A stretch of 64,000 nt of DNA from Volutella citrinella (lineage: Eukaryota > Ascomycota > Sordariomycetes > Hypocreales > Nectriaceae): positions 1,612,001-1,676,000 of the forward strand of contig JAWZSP010000003.1 of assembly GCA_034401135.1 (NCBI GenBank). Direction: 5' to 3'. The notes under the pieces were generated by a model. It saw only the letters and a program-made list of their open reading frames with translations, was not told the origin of the DNA and did not search any database. Each line of letters starts with the position of its first letter. The stretch's first letter is position 1. Below are positions 11,764 to 23,344 of the stretch, in pieces. A program made the position numbers and the translations under genes.

Positions 11764-11792
11764 ACTTAGTACTAAGTACTACTACTAGTAGT
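11764..11792. repeat. two adjacent perfect palindromes
   Basis: ACTTAGTACTAAGT (11764-11777) and ACTACTAGTAGT (11781-11792) are each perfectly self-complementary and sit 3 bp apart in the gene-free block. They could form small cruciforms or bind dimeric proteins; no function is shown by the sequence. Confidence 0.7.
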
Positions 11793-14729
11793 GAGTCGTA
11801 TAATATTAGGCTACTGTTTAATGCCAGCAAGGCAGGTACGACTGGCACTGGTCAATAACGGGGACCCCTTTGATACGAACAATTGTGCCAGGCATGGTAT
11901 TGGGGGAATGGAGCAGTTACGAGCGTCCCAGGAGCAGGAAAGGCAATGGAAGCCAAGGGCTGTGGGGATTGGGTGATTGGAATGGGGTTTATGGGGCGCA
12001 AGGAACAAGACCAGAAGCTAGAACCCAGTAGTTGCTGCAAGGAAGAGGCATGGCGCGGGCTTACGCTACTCTGAACAGGGTGCAGCCGCAAAGTGATGGT
12101 GGTGACAACATACCTTACCTTGGACTCCCAAGTCGGAGTAGCATTGTGTACTTGCCGTTGTACACACGGTAGATATAATAGTACCGGCAGTCAGGTGTTT
12201 GGAAGCTGGCAAACGCAGAAATTGGGGCGTGGGTACTAACGGTGTGCTACGGAGTATTACGAGCACAATAGTATCTCTAGTAGGTGCGCCGTCCGACGAG
12301 GCGAGTCGAGGCGCTCGGAGCTGAATGGGCTGGCTGCTCGATAGTGACCGCCGATGGTGTGAGTCGCCCGGGCACATGCAGGGTGATTGACGTCGCAAAG
12401 CTAGCTGTGGACTACTAGACTTGTAGATGCAGTAGCCCTGCCGCCTGTGCCTGCCCTCCTAGTGGCATGGAACTTACTAACCTGAGGACTAGGCAGTTGC
12501 CTACAAAAGGTCCCCGGGGAGTTGCTGATTTTGGCTTGCTGTAATTCGCCCCGACATCGACCAGCCAGACACGGGAACCAAATAAGACGCCCGCGTGCGG
12601 CGCAGGCCTCCCTGATCTGCGACTCGCCCTCCACTGTTCCCGCCTTTTCCCTTTCCCTCAAGGATGGGTCCAGTCAGCATCAGGTAGAGCACCTCCTCGG
12701 ACCTACATCTATCTGCGCGACAGGCAAGCGGCGCGCCATCATCCATGATCCATACATCTCTTCGCGGCCCACTCTGCACGACGCGTCACGGATATAACTC
12801 CCCTGGCCTCATACCCGTCGCTGGAGATGCCGACAGCGGTGAGGATGACAGGAAACGCCGGACGCAGTGACGCCTCACCGTGAATAGGTACCTAGGACTG
12901 TGATAGCAGCTGCGCACGCGGCTGGCTGGGGGCAGTTGAGAAGCGAATCATGAAGTCGTGGTGGGGAAGCCACTAGTATCTCCTGCAAGAAAGGACATCT
13001 GACAAGAGCGAGCGCTGACGAGCCCGCCCGCTCCTCAGCAATCACTCTGGCATGCAGGAATGCAGTCCTGCAGTGCTGGTGCGGTCTGATATTGATTCCC
13101 AGCCACAGCGATTGTGTGGTTGTCAGCGGACTGGAAAGACCCAACACGAGTGGGCGTCCCTCTTCTCTTCCCTCCCAGTTCTAGAGCAAGTTTAAGCTGG
13201 CAACCCTGCGCTTTCCCCTGCTGCCCAAGCGAGCCGGAGAATAAATCATTGGCCACAATAAGCGAGTCTAGCCGGGGGCCTGGACCACCGGGGCGCCAGT
13301 GGGTGGAGGGTCAGCTTGCAAGTGGGCCATGATTCCGCTCGTTGCTTCGCTTTTGGCCGCCATTGACTGCCACACAACCCTGAACAGTGGTTAGCGCAAA
13401 CCAGCTGAAGGGGATTTGTGGGGTCCCGCGGGCGCGGCCACTTTCAAGTTACAGACAGTAAGCTTCCAAGGGCCCACCATTTCTGATACCAAAACTTCGG
13501 TGCCAAATGCAGCAACCAGGCCGCCATCAAGATGATGAAATGCCTCAATGGCAGTCACAGTCAGGACTACAGGGAATAATCGGGGACTAGTGCTGATGTA
13601 CTTTATCAGATCAACTTTGGCAATTGCGCTGCAGGCTAGTATACGCTCCCACTGACCTTGATTCCGACCAACTTCCCGTTGCTTGGAGCGTCGGAATGCT
13701 CTCAATGAAGTGACCGAAGCAGAAAAGGATGATCCGGCATGGAGTCCTGGGGGTAGCGTGCCGCGTCAGGGGTAATTAGACGTTGGCTGCGGTTTCTCGA
13801 CGACAAATGTCGGAAACGATGGGACGAACCTCCAAGTTCCCTCTCCTCGAGACCATCCACTACGATGTGCATTCCCAAGAGGACATCGACCCTGTCAGAA
13901 GCAAGGATCCGATCAAGCCACACGGCTAGTGAAGAGGGCGACTCTTTCTTGAGCAGCAGAATAGGCCTTTGGATGCTGGGAACGATTGGTGAGCAACCTA
14001 CGGCGCCGGGAACGGATGGGAGCGTGGGGTCTCGTTGCCCTGGCCTGGTCCGATTCTTCGGCTCGCCGGCTACTTTCACATTCCGCAACGATTCGTTGAG
14101 ACCAAATCGTTTTTTCCTCCAGTAGCAAAGGCAACACGTAGAGCAAGAAAAGGGCGTGGTGAGCAGTACTATCTACAACCACAACCAGCAACCGACTCGG
14201 GGAGCCGGTCCATCTGCACCCAGCGCGAGTCCGCACCAGTCCGCACCGGTGTCGTTGGGCTCCACGTACGTCTCCCTTGAACCAAAATGGCTGGACAGGG
14301 TGCCCAAACATGGGATTCCCCCTTCACCGTTGCCGCTGATGCCAAGGCTGCAGCCCTTGCTTGGTAGCAAAGTCATGGTTGCCCCTGGGCAGAGAGACGA
14401 CGGCAGTCCCTGCCACAGACGCGGTAATTGTAAGTTTCCATGTTCTAAGCTCTGGCTGCACTGCCGATTCGAGATGGTAATAGTTGCCGAGTAATTCTAA
14501 TCTCTCCACGAGCCATGGCACATGCGAATACGATTTTCTCCAGTACGGCTTCAATCTGTCAAGGGAACCCGCGCTATAAACACAGGGGACATTCGCCCGA
14601 TGCAAGCCATGCTGCGAGTGCCCTGATGGCGCATCCCAGAACAGTACAGTCTGACCGGTTCTCGCTTCAGGCCCTCCAGACAACTCCCAACGCGTGTCCA
14701 CCGCGCGCCATTCATCGCTAATGCAAGCT

Positions 14730-16055
14730 CTACTCCGCCTTGGCTTCCGTCTTGGATTCCGCATCGGCCTCAACGTTGTCGGGCTGGGTCCCTGCACGAA
14801 CCTTGTAGAGTTCGTTGAGATTGTACCGCTTCGTCGCCTCATAGTCCTTCCCATCCACCACTGAGATGCCGCAAAGGGTCTGGGCACCAACGCCATCGAG
14901 TCAGTCTTCTGGCACAACGAGGCTCATGTTGAACACGAGAGAGGGGCCGGGAGTTGCTCACCTGATAAATCTCGACCAGTATAACCTTGTCGGGTTTGGA
15001 TAGATTGACCTTGTGCTCGGGGCTGACGAGGCCGGCAATCATCTTGATGACTGCTTCCGACTTGAACTGCTTGTGGTTTCGGATGTTGTATCGGATTGCA
15101 TACTGTTGAGAAGCGCATTGTTAGGCCTGCTCGCTCTCACCGGGTTTCCATGGCACTCACAGTACAGAGCTCAGGCTCATCCCCCTCAGCTTGCTTCTCC
15201 TTCTCCTCCATGGACTCCTCGGTGCCATCCTGGGACTTGCTGTTCAGCTTGAACCAGGGTCCAAGGACCGTACGCGCCACTCGTTCGATGCCACTCTCTG
15301 TGGCCCTGTCCGAGTCCACGACTGGAGTCAGGCGGTTGACATACTTGCATTTCCGCTCCCTAGGATCGGACAAGTTCTTGGCGTCCTCACATATTTGTCC
15401 AACCATCTTGACTGCATCTACTGGCGCCGTGGTCTTCATGAAAAAGAGGCACTCAAGCGTAGTTGAGATGGGCGTGAAGACCTTCCGCGTCTTGGGCTTT
15501 TGCTCCTTCATCTTCTGTAGCTCCGCTTCAACTGATGCCTCAATGTCCTCGGGGTCCTCGGCTTCATCCGCAGCGTGCTCATCATCTGGAGCTTTTACGC
15601 CAAACATGGATTCTCCATACTAATTCGAGGCTCGTTAGGTTGCCTCATCATCTCAAGTGTATTCGTTCATCCACGCGACATACCTGGTTGCAGATGGCCG
15701 TGAACTCTCGCATTGCCTTACCCCTCATACCGCGAGCATACGTGACCCAAATACCAGAATCTCCGACCTCCATGGTAGCACCGAGCTCAGCCTTTTCGGC
15801 GTACTTGGCCTTCTGGTGCGGCGTCTGCCACCTTCCCTGGGCACCTCCCTATTCGATTGTCAGCGTTCACTGAAAGGAGATAAAGAGACAGTAAACCCTC
15901 ATCCATCCAATTCACGGATGTCTGAATCTTGTCCCAGCCAGAGGAAATGGGGTCCCTTGCGTGACTGGGCAAGCAAGTGGTTGTTGTACCTTGCTCTTTT
16001 TCGACGGGCCATTGCCAGATGCGCCCGCGCCTTGTTTTCGTTTGCCTTCACCCAT
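14730..16055 (-). CDS. TAN1: TAN1-type tRNA cytidine acetylation adaptor (THUMP domain)
   Basis: Five exons on the minus strand, 16055-15990, 15848-15684, 15619-15161, 15102-14962 and 14879-14730, give 326 residues. All junctions are phase 0 with consensus sites. The N-terminus is basic (GEGKRKQ, SKKSK) and fits nuclear or nucleolar import. The THUMP region covers about residues 130-290: RVARTVLGPWF, then YAIRYNIRNHKQF, VINLS-like KVNLSKPDKVILVEIYQ and TLCGISVV. An acidic stretch (DDEHAADEAEDPED) precedes it. TAN1 binds tRNA-Ser and tRNA-Leu and brings the acetyltransferase Kre33/NAT10 to cytidine 12 to form N4-acetylcytidine. It carries no catalytic domain of its own. Length compares well with yeast Tan1 (about 290 residues). 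A 20 bp inverted repeat sits just upstream of the start codon. Confidence 0.94.
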
Positions 16056-16428
16056 AATGGCGAATTCACTATGGTGAATTCACTGACTGCGAAATATGAA
16101 TAGAAGCGCTGGGCAAATTGTGATAACCCCGGAATGTTGTAGCTGCTGTATCGTGTGGATCTCACTTGTCATGAGCTGGGAATTTTTACGACATCACGTG
16201 GCCCCGCAATTTTGAACAACGACAGCACTTACACCGAGTCGGCGCGGTCCTCCTGGGATCCTGGACTGGATTTAATGCTCAGTTTGATATTATTCATTTT
16301 AAAAGCAGGCCAATTTTGAAATAACGCCAATGTATGTCCATTCTGGCAAGAAACCCCGACCCCTCAAGCCAACTGAACCACAAAGGAAAGTCATTACAGC
16401 CCATTATCCAACCATCCTCATTCAACAT
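16056..16428. other. intergenic between PDC 3' end and TAN1 start
   Basis: About 370 bp containing the TAN1 promoter and the 3' end of the pyruvate decarboxylase transcript. The only structure seen is an inverted repeat at 16062-16081 (GAATTCAC, 4 bp loop, GTGAATTC) about 7 bp upstream of the TAN1 ATG, in the leader. Confidence 0.5.
16062..16081. repeat. inverted repeat beside the TAN1 start codon
   Basis: GAATTCAC and its reverse complement are separated by TATG, giving an 8 bp stem with a 4 bp loop. It sits 7 bp upstream of the TAN1 ATG, so it would form a hairpin in the leader close to the start. Confidence 0.7.
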
Positions 16429-18329
16429 TTACTCCGTGGTCGCATTCCTTTTCGCACTTGCTTCGGCAGTCAATACCAGAGCGCGGGGTGCATCTTCCCT
16501 CGGCATGTACAGCTCCACAAACTGAAGGCATTTGGCGGCCTTGAATTCAGCATCGGTGAGGAGCCCGTTCAGCTCGTCCTTGGTCTTCACCTGGAACGTT
16601 TTGCACGTTTCCGCGCCACCAAATACATCCACCAAGTCCTTGAACTTCCAGTTGTTAATATCATTGTAACCAGCGTCCATGCCGTGGATGAAACGTTCGA
16701 TGGTGAAGCCGTCGTTGCAGATGACGAAGCTATCGTGGAGTCAGCAAAAGCAATCCTGAAATATGAACCATGTGGCTGAGTCTAGAACTTACATGATGGG
16801 CTTGAGGCCATGACGGATCATGGTACTCAGTTCCTGAGCTGACAGCTGGAATGACCCATCGCCAACGAAGAGAATGGTTCGCCTGCCGTTGCCGGCGTCC
16901 TTGGCGGCCAGCGCAGCACCCTGGCATGCGCCGACTGACCAACCAATGCTTCCCCAGAGGACTTGGCTAAGAGCCGTCACCCCAGGCGGGAACCTGGTAT
17001 CCCAGATACCAAAATTAGCGGTTCCCGTTTCAGTGACGATGATGTCGTTCTCGATCAGGAACTCCCCAACGCGAGGCCACAGCCACGCCTGTGTGATTGT
17101 TGGAGACTCGTCAAAGTTCTTCTCTACCTCGTTGCGCACAGTAGGGATCGGCTGCACCGAAAGCTTCTCCACGTCGATCTGATCAATGAGCTTGCGAAGG
17201 ACCCCACGCATACTAATACCGGGGAATGTCGAGTAGCGCACAATGCAATGATCGCTGTGAAAGTCGATACTGCTGAGCTGCGAAGTGCGATAGGAAAAGC
17301 CAGCAGTATTGAAATCGCTCTGTGAGTGGCATTAGCTATGACTCGCACACAATTGTTCTTGAACGGCAATGTCCTACCTTTAGTGCACCCACGGTGAGGA
17401 GCAGATCCGAAGATTCGACAATCTCCTTGGCCTGAGCTGGATGAGATCCCTCGCCGGCGTAAACGCCGCCGTAGTTGGGATGCGTTTCATTGATGGCGCC
17501 CTTACCCATGGGAGTCACGAATACCGGAAGGTTCGTCTTCTCCATGAGTTGGTGTACTTCGTCTAGTACACGGTGACGGATAGCACAAGCGTCGACCAGA
17601 ATGACTGGGTTTTTGGCCTCGTTGAGATTTTTCAGCACCTCTTGAACAACGAAATCTTCCGTCTCGGCATCGTTCTTCGGCTCGGACATATCAATGGGGG
17701 TGTCGAGGCGTGCGCCTTCGACCTTGACCTGGACCATGTCGGTAGGAAGCATGATGTAAACCGGGCGAGATTTGAGCCAGCAAGCACGCAGAGTTTCGTC
17801 AATTTGGTCGGCGATTTCGCTGGGGTGGTTGAGCTTGGCAATGTGACAGGAGATTTGGGAGCTCATGTTGGCAAAGACGTTGAAGTCTCCATTGCCGAGG
17901 GTGTGATGTAGCAGCATGCCATCACGCTGAGAGATGGTGGACGGGCAGCCGACGATGTGGACAACGGGAATGCGCTCAGAGAAGGCACCAGCTACGCCAT
18001 TGATGGCGGATAGCTCACCAACGCCAAACGTGGTAATGAGAGCTGAGATTTTGGAGACTCGGGCGTAGCCGTCGGCAGCGTATGCTGCGATGGTGCGTTA
18101 GCAAAGCCTCGGCGAAGTGGATTCATTCATGGCAGCACGAATGGGAGGTGAAAGACTGACCGGCGTTGAGCTCATTGACGCTCCCAACCCACTTGAGATC
18201 ACAGCTTGGCAGGTAGTCGAGGGCGACCAGGTTGTAGTCTCCTGGCACACCGTGTACGGAGCGGACGCCGACCTCGTGGAGTCGCCGAAAGAGGTATTCG
18301 GCAACGTCAATTGGTTTTTGCAGGGCCAT
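16429..18329 (-). CDS. pyruvate decarboxylase
   Basis: Four exons on the minus strand, 18329-18161, 18084-17378, 17319-16793 and 16729-16429, give 567 residues, the normal length for fungal PDC. It converts pyruvate to acetaldehyde and CO2 with thiamine diphosphate and Mg2+ in the cytosol, the first step of alcoholic fermentation. Key residues are present: the cofactor-activating Glu53 in GSVNELNA, the catalytic His pair 116-117 ([11 protein letters not shown]), and the ThDP/Mg motif beginning [13 protein letters not shown] and ending [10 protein letters not shown]. The N-terminal Pyr domain, central domain and C-terminal PP domain follow in the usual order. The last residues are NATTE. A GGAT-type microsatellite lies about 30 bp upstream of the start codon, in the leader. 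PdcA is the usual name in aspergilli; I leave the symbol open because fungi carry paralogues. Confidence 0.97.
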
Positions 18330-20488
18330 GGTTAGGAGCCTGGTTGGTCGTGGGCGGTGGATGGATGGATGGATGGATGGACAGGTAAGGTTCAAGGTGG
18401 AGGAGGAGCAAGGTAAGGTAGGTGCTGTGTGCCACTGGAGGCAAGTACGGGCAGAAGGTAGTGAGGAAAGCGGGGGAAGGGGCAGAGGGAACACGACTGG
18501 CCCACAAAGATGTCGCTTGGTCACTATCAGATGAGAAGGAGGCTGATTGAAGAGATGGGTGGAGAGGGGATGGAGGGAATGGTGAGGGACGGACGACGGT
18601 TGATATAAATACGGGACAGGCACCTCTCAGGAGGCAAGTGGACTTTGGAACTCCGCCTTCAGGTGATGGGCACAGCGAGCAGGCGCCAGGACGGCAATGA
18701 TGGAAGCGACTAAAAATAAGTTGCAGGTTTGGCCGGAATGGGGGCGGCCCGAAACGACACGATACAACACACCGAGAACATGAGATCGCCCAGCGGGCAA
18801 GGAGACGAGACGACGGCGGATGACAGATAACGGCATGGCTGATGGCGGATGCGATGAAGCGGCCCAATCGAGGCGGCAATTGAATGGCGCAGGTAGCATC
18901 GCGCTGCGGGCAAGCAACACACAAGGCATGACTGACAATGATGTAATGAACGCCATCACATATGTCGGGCTTACAAGGTTCGAACGCACTGGTGGTGGAG
19001 ATGAAAAAGGGCGACTCACCTCTGGGAGGACCGCGCCACACCTTTGGTACTGTACCAACTCCGGTAGCCCACGCCTTCGCAGCCACGGTCCGGGTACGGC
19101 CGCAGGACAAGCTTTCGCAAGCCCCGGGAGGCGGCGGGTCCGGCGCAAACTCGTGAGCGGGAGGATTGATGGGGAGACTTGGCTGGCTTGAAGGGCGACG
19201 GACCTCCGTCGCCCGACTGACACCATGGCGCGGTATTATTGCTACTAATCAATTCATTACTAGCAGCACCAGACAGTGGAGGCAGCGACTTCGCAAGCGA
19301 TGCTGAGCCATGTGCGGGATCCTGGATGCTGGCAGGCTGCGTCGCGAGTGCGGCAGGTCGGGCCCTGGGCCGAAACAGACCACCTCGAACCTCCGCCGAT
19401 CGCAGTAGGCGCCTGCATCGGCCAGGCGACGAATCATGGACGGGGCCAGCAGCAGGATAGAAGCGCATGGCGCCGCATGGGAACGGGTGTGCTCGGCCAG
19501 GGGGGACACAAGTTCGGCCAGTTTCGTAATCCTGGAGACTGCTGGGTCGTTTGGGGTGTGTCTATGGGTCATGGATTCGGGCCTTGAGGTGGGCTCGCGG
19601 CGGCTTTCTTGTGGGTAAGGTGAACAAAACAAGGCAGACCAACTCCCGGCGAGAGCGGCGACTGGGACCAGCTTGGGTATTGGACCTTGGACCTTGACCT
19701 TGGGTGATAATGTGATTTGGGACCCTGGACGGGCTTCGATTCCCAACCGAATGCATGCCATCTCGTGCCCGGCCCGGCCGGCGGTGGGTGTCCGCGCTCT
19801 CGGTGTGGCTCTTTGACGCCTGTGGATGCTTGCATGTCAGATCATCCTTATCAGCGCTGATCAGTGAATCACGAGACGGGGGCTTGGGAGAGCCGTTAAA
19901 GGGCCGGAATGGCATTATTCGCTCGCCCGTTTGTGGTTCCCGGTTCCCGCCGCGCGGCCACGGCGAAATTCCAGAAAGAAGCCTCACCTTGTCCAATTTG
20001 CCGCTGGCCCTGCAGATGGGTGCTTGGCCGGCCGTGGTTTCCATGGTTGAGTGGGTCACCAAATCGTGTTGCGGCCGGGAGCCTGCCACTCGGGGCCTCA
20101 TCGGTCATCCCCAAGCGACCAACTACACCTCTCTCACTATTATTACATGCTCCAGAGTTTAGACGTGGGCCATCTCGGCCATTGCTATTGTACATGGTCT
20201 CTTCCTCTATATTCTAATGACGTCTTGGGGCGTGAGCAGCGATTTTCTCTGGGTACTGATACAATTCCGTCGTCGCCGCTGCCAGCAACGGTGTCTCCTT
20301 TCGATGCGCCCGTGACCCCCACGCAGCAAGGCGCTCCATCGTACAAGATCTCAGCCATGATGCTAGTGAATTTCGTCCCGTTGGTCGAGGCTCAGGCTCG
20401 GGCCCCCATGGAGTCACCGAAACCTCTGTTCCGGAAACTCGGATCCCTGGCAAGGGGGGCCCTTCTGCTGGGGATGTGAGCCTCAATC
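18330..20488. other. 2.1 kb upstream of pyruvate decarboxylase, no gene recognised
   Basis: The region is bounded by the PDC start and the ERV1 stop, both on the minus strand, so it should contain the PDC promoter and leader. A TATTTATAT element (minus-strand reading) lies at 18603-18611, about 275 bp upstream of the ATG; on the plus strand it reads TATAAATA. Open frames across 18.3-20.2 kb overlap on both strands and look like GC-rich noise. Confidence 0.45.
18359..18381. repeat. (GGAT)n microsatellite in PDC leader
   Basis: Nearly six uninterrupted copies of GGAT on the plus strand (ATCC on the transcribed strand), about 30 bp upstream of the pyruvate decarboxylase start codon. Confidence 0.9.
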
Positions 20489-21172
20489 TCAATCACAACG
20501 ACTGTCCTTCCAGCCCGTCCGCCACCTCTCCTGCCACTTGGAGCAATCAAACTCGGGCTTTCCCAACTTGCGGTTGACGTCGTTGTGCGCCCCGCAGAGC
20601 CACTGGCCAAAGTCCTCCCGGCTCGACACGTTGGGCGCCTCCTTTTTGAGGTAGCCCTGGAAGTCCTCGGCGCACACCCAGCATGGGTACAGCTTGGAGA
20701 ACAAGCCCACGAAGCTCAGAAGGTCAGACTGCTGGGTCCGCGACGGCGTTTCTGGATACGTGGCCGCGATGGAGTGCAGCAACGTCCACGTGCTCCGCCC
20801 GAGCACTTCAACATCTGGCGGGCAGTCGGCGGGCGGTCCACGTTCTGCTGCTGTCTTTGCTCGAGCCGAGTCCCCCTTGATGGTAGACTTGGTCTGGGCA
20901 GCCCAGGAAGCAAATGATGTGCAGCTACGGCAACTGTCCAACAGGGGTTAGCCGTGGGAGCTCGAGGAACATTCGATGAAAAGGAGTCATCCGCTTGGGG
21001 GGAGAATGGGTCCAAAGACTCACGGCTTCCCATCCGCGCCAAGCACGACACCTTTTGGGAACTTCTTGGGAGGTTCAGTAGAGGCTCCCGCCCCTGCCGC
21101 GAATGCCCCTGTGGCAGCTGCCGCACTCGCAGCGTCGGAGTGCTGTTGGTCCTTGGAGTCGTTGTCTGCCAT
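20489..21172 (-). CDS. ERV1: FAD-linked sulfhydryl oxidase ERV1, mitochondrial
   Basis: Two exons, 21172-21024 and 20933-20489, give 197 residues. ERV1 re-oxidises Mia40 in the intermembrane space and passes electrons to cytochrome c or oxygen, driving disulfide-coupled import of small Cys-rich proteins. All signature cysteines are visible: the shuttle pair KPCRSC (51, 54), the active-site pair YPCWVC (134, 137) and a structural pair (163, 180). The FAD-binding segment is typical: GRSTWTLLHSIAATYP and HNDVNRKLGKPEFDC. The N-terminal 48 residues are Ala-rich and variable, as usual. The frame extends 41 residues upstream to an ATG at 21295, but that stretch lies in the presumed leader, so I chose 21172. 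It is divergent from HEM4. Confidence 0.95.
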
Positions 21173-21694
21173 TATGTCTCTCTCCTCCACCCTGTGCAAA
21201 TAGGCGGCTCTGTAAGGTAGGTCCCCGAGTTTCGTTGCCGAGGGTCGGTGGCCGCAACCAAGTCCAATGAAAGAAGAAGAAGAAAAGAGTGCCAAAATAA
21301 CGACTTTACTTGCAAAGCCGGGAACTGTCTCTCTTGTGGTGTTTCCGCTGAAACGTCGTTGGCCTGGAAATTTGTAAGCACCTGACTTGCGCCAATCCCG
21401 CCGGCAGCGCTATGGCTGACAAGTCCGGACGGCACGGACCTGCCTGTGCATGTGGGAGCCCCATCGCTATCGATAAGCAGCTGTTTGGCATATGACCCCG
21501 CCAGAGGGCACCAACCATGCCATCATTATCATGAAGTTTGTGAAGATAATTTATTGATTGTGACCTTCCAGCGTCCGCGCCTCCCAACAAGTGCAGCATC
21601 TTTGATATCAATCATCACCACTGACTCTGAGACAGTGTCGGGCCGCAATCCGTTCTAGCAGCGCATCAGTCAATGGGCTGTGGCATCGCCCATC
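21173..21694. promoter_or_regulatory. divergent promoter, ERV1 / HEM4
   Basis: This 522 bp gap separates the two opposed start codons. CCAAT motifs lie at 21264-21268 and 21392-21396. In fungi the CCAAT-binding (HAP) complex often controls haem and respiratory genes, which would suit both neighbours; binding here is inferred only. Confidence 0.5.
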
Positions 21695-22708
21695 ATGACC
21701 ACCCCGCGGCCCAAGATCCCCGTCTTCTTGCTCAAAACCAAATCCAGCCCGGGCGACTCGTACGAAGAGCTCTTTTCGAAACCTCATAATGAAGGCTACG
21801 TGTTTGAGCCTAGCTTCATCCCCGTGCTCCTGCACTCCTTTGACGCCGCCGGGCTGGACCAGGTCTCGACGCTGCTGCGTGACCGGCGCATAGGCAACGA
21901 GGAGCATCATGAGTATGGTGGTCTCATTTTCACGTCGCAGCGCGCCGTCGAGGCCTTTACCAAGCTGGTGGATGAGGGAAGGCCACAACAAAAAGGTACT
22001 CGCATGTATCTGAGCCCGAGTCAAGCCCGCGCAAATGCCCAGAACTGACTCTCTCCAGACTCGAGCGATGCTGCCTCCTCCTCTTCTACAAGCTGGCCCC
22101 ATTTACAAGATGTGCCAGTATACAGCGTCGGCCCTGCGACCACACGCGCAATCGAGGCCATCTCCCAAGAACCTCGGCTCCAGGTCTTTGGCAGCCACAC
22201 TGGCAACGGCGCCACGCTGTCGCCCTACATCCTGTCGCACTACGGCGAATGGTACAAGCACCGCCCGTCAAAGCCCCCCCTGCTGTTCTTGGTCGGGGAG
22301 ACTCGTCGGGACATCATCCCAAAGACCCTAACCGATCCTGCCCTGGCCGACGACGTGCGCATCCCCGTCACGGAGACTGTTGTCTACGGCACCGGCGTCA
22401 TGGAGTCGTTCCCCATCGACCTGGATCAGCAGCTGCGCAGTTCAAAAGACGACCGCGTGCGGTGGGTCGTCGTCTTCTCTCCCACGGGATGCGACAGCCT
22501 CCTCCGAGGCCTGGGCATGTTGGATACAGACACAGGCCGAGTCCGCGCGGGAGCCCGCGACGGCAAGACGTACATTGCCACCATTGGGCCGACGACGCGC
22601 GACCACCTCCGCACGTTTGGCTGTGAGCCCGATGTGTGTGCAACGTCGCCGACGCCGGAGGGCGTGCTTGACGGGATTGTAGATTTTATGACCAAAAACT
22701 TGGGCTGA
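21695..22708 (+). CDS. HEM4: uroporphyrinogen-III synthase
   Basis: Two exons, 21695-21995 and 22059-22708, give 316 residues, slightly longer than the yeast enzyme. It closes hydroxymethylbilane to uroporphyrinogen III with inversion of ring D, the fourth step of haem synthesis, in the cytosol. The two Rossmann-like lobes can be followed: the N-terminal lobe has IPVFLLKTK and GGLIFTSQRAVEAF, and the C-terminal lobe has VPVYSVGPATTRAI, PLLFLVGETRRDIIP, RWVVVFSPTGCDSL and TYIATIGPTTRDHL with DVCATSPTPEGVLDGI near the end. The 63 nt intron has GTACTC donor and CTGAC branch. The family is poorly conserved at sequence level but these landmarks are clear. Confidence 0.95.
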
Positions 22709-23344
22709 ACGCCTACATTCCACGACCTCACAATCGCGCCTCATTGCCTTCTGACAGTAGTCCGTGTTCCTGCTTCATATGCCGAGATCTCTGGGCCGTC
22801 GACGTTTCAATCGTGTAACCTGAGCAACCATCCAGACTGCTTTGGGGCTCGGATACCCCGTTCATGATATAGGTGGGGAACTGCTGCTCAGGGAGCGTCA
22901 AACTCCGGGTATCGTATAAAACTACCTGCAAGGCCTTCCTTCTATCTACACAGAGCGCTATGATGCGACTAATTGGTGCACAATTTTGCCCCCCCCCCCC
23001 CCCTTTTTTTTTTGTTTCCAAGTATTCGTTTGTGTTATTTTCGGAGCCGTATCCCAACTCGTTGGCCGCATTCCCCTCCGGGCTGCTGAGTTTTTATCGG
23101 TCACCCTTGCTTTGTGTCCTTCATAAGTAACCAAATAATGACGAGCATGGCAATGTACTTTCCCGATATGTTCAACGCCATGTATGTAGAGACAGAGATG
23201 ATAAAGGAAAGAAGGGGGTGGTCATGGATCTTTCGTGAAGCGTACCCCACCCACCATGGAGTCGGGGTGACGGGAGGAAGCGCGGTATGCCGCATCTTGC
23301 TCCAGCACGTCGTAGGAATCTAGTAAGACACCGTCGTCGGCATC
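22709..23344. other. convergent 3' region of HEM4 and OXR1
   Basis: About 640 bp between two facing stop codons, with 3' UTRs and terminators of both genes. It contains a 15 C / 10 T homopolymer junction at 22989-23013. No gene was recognised. Confidence 0.6.
22989..23013. repeat. homopolymer junction C15-T10
   Basis: Fifteen C residues run directly into ten T residues on the plus strand in the intergenic region between convergent genes. The exact lengths are the kind of feature assemblies get wrong. Confidence 0.9.

Larger units (their letters stand above)
10715..14729. other. 4 kb intergenic, no gene recognised
   Basis: The region lies upstream of the kinase-like gene and downstream of TAN1. 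The part just before 10715 probably carries the kinase-like gene's promoter. It holds a 21 bp tandem repeat (11519-11592) and two short perfect palindromes (11764-11777 and 11781-11792). Open frames at 13.4-14.3 kb resemble no known family and do not join into a credible spliced gene by eye. Confidence 0.5.

Noticed and set aside
13391..14311. Consecutive minus-strand frames that might be exons of a gene
   Set aside because: I could not join them with good splice sites and the translations resemble nothing known.
18961..19000. GGTTCGAACGC as a possible tRNA B box
   Set aside because: No pairing T-stem, no A box and no acceptor stem around it.
18307..19226. Long overlapping minus-strand frames upstream of pyruvate decarboxylase
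   Set aside because: They overlap the PDC start in other frames, contain low-complexity Ser/Pro/Arg text and match no family; this is leader and promoter sequence.
21173..21295. ERV1 start at the upstream in-frame ATG
   Set aside because: The 41 added residues lie in the presumed leader; the downstream start gives a normal-length protein, though a mitochondrial isoform cannot be excluded.
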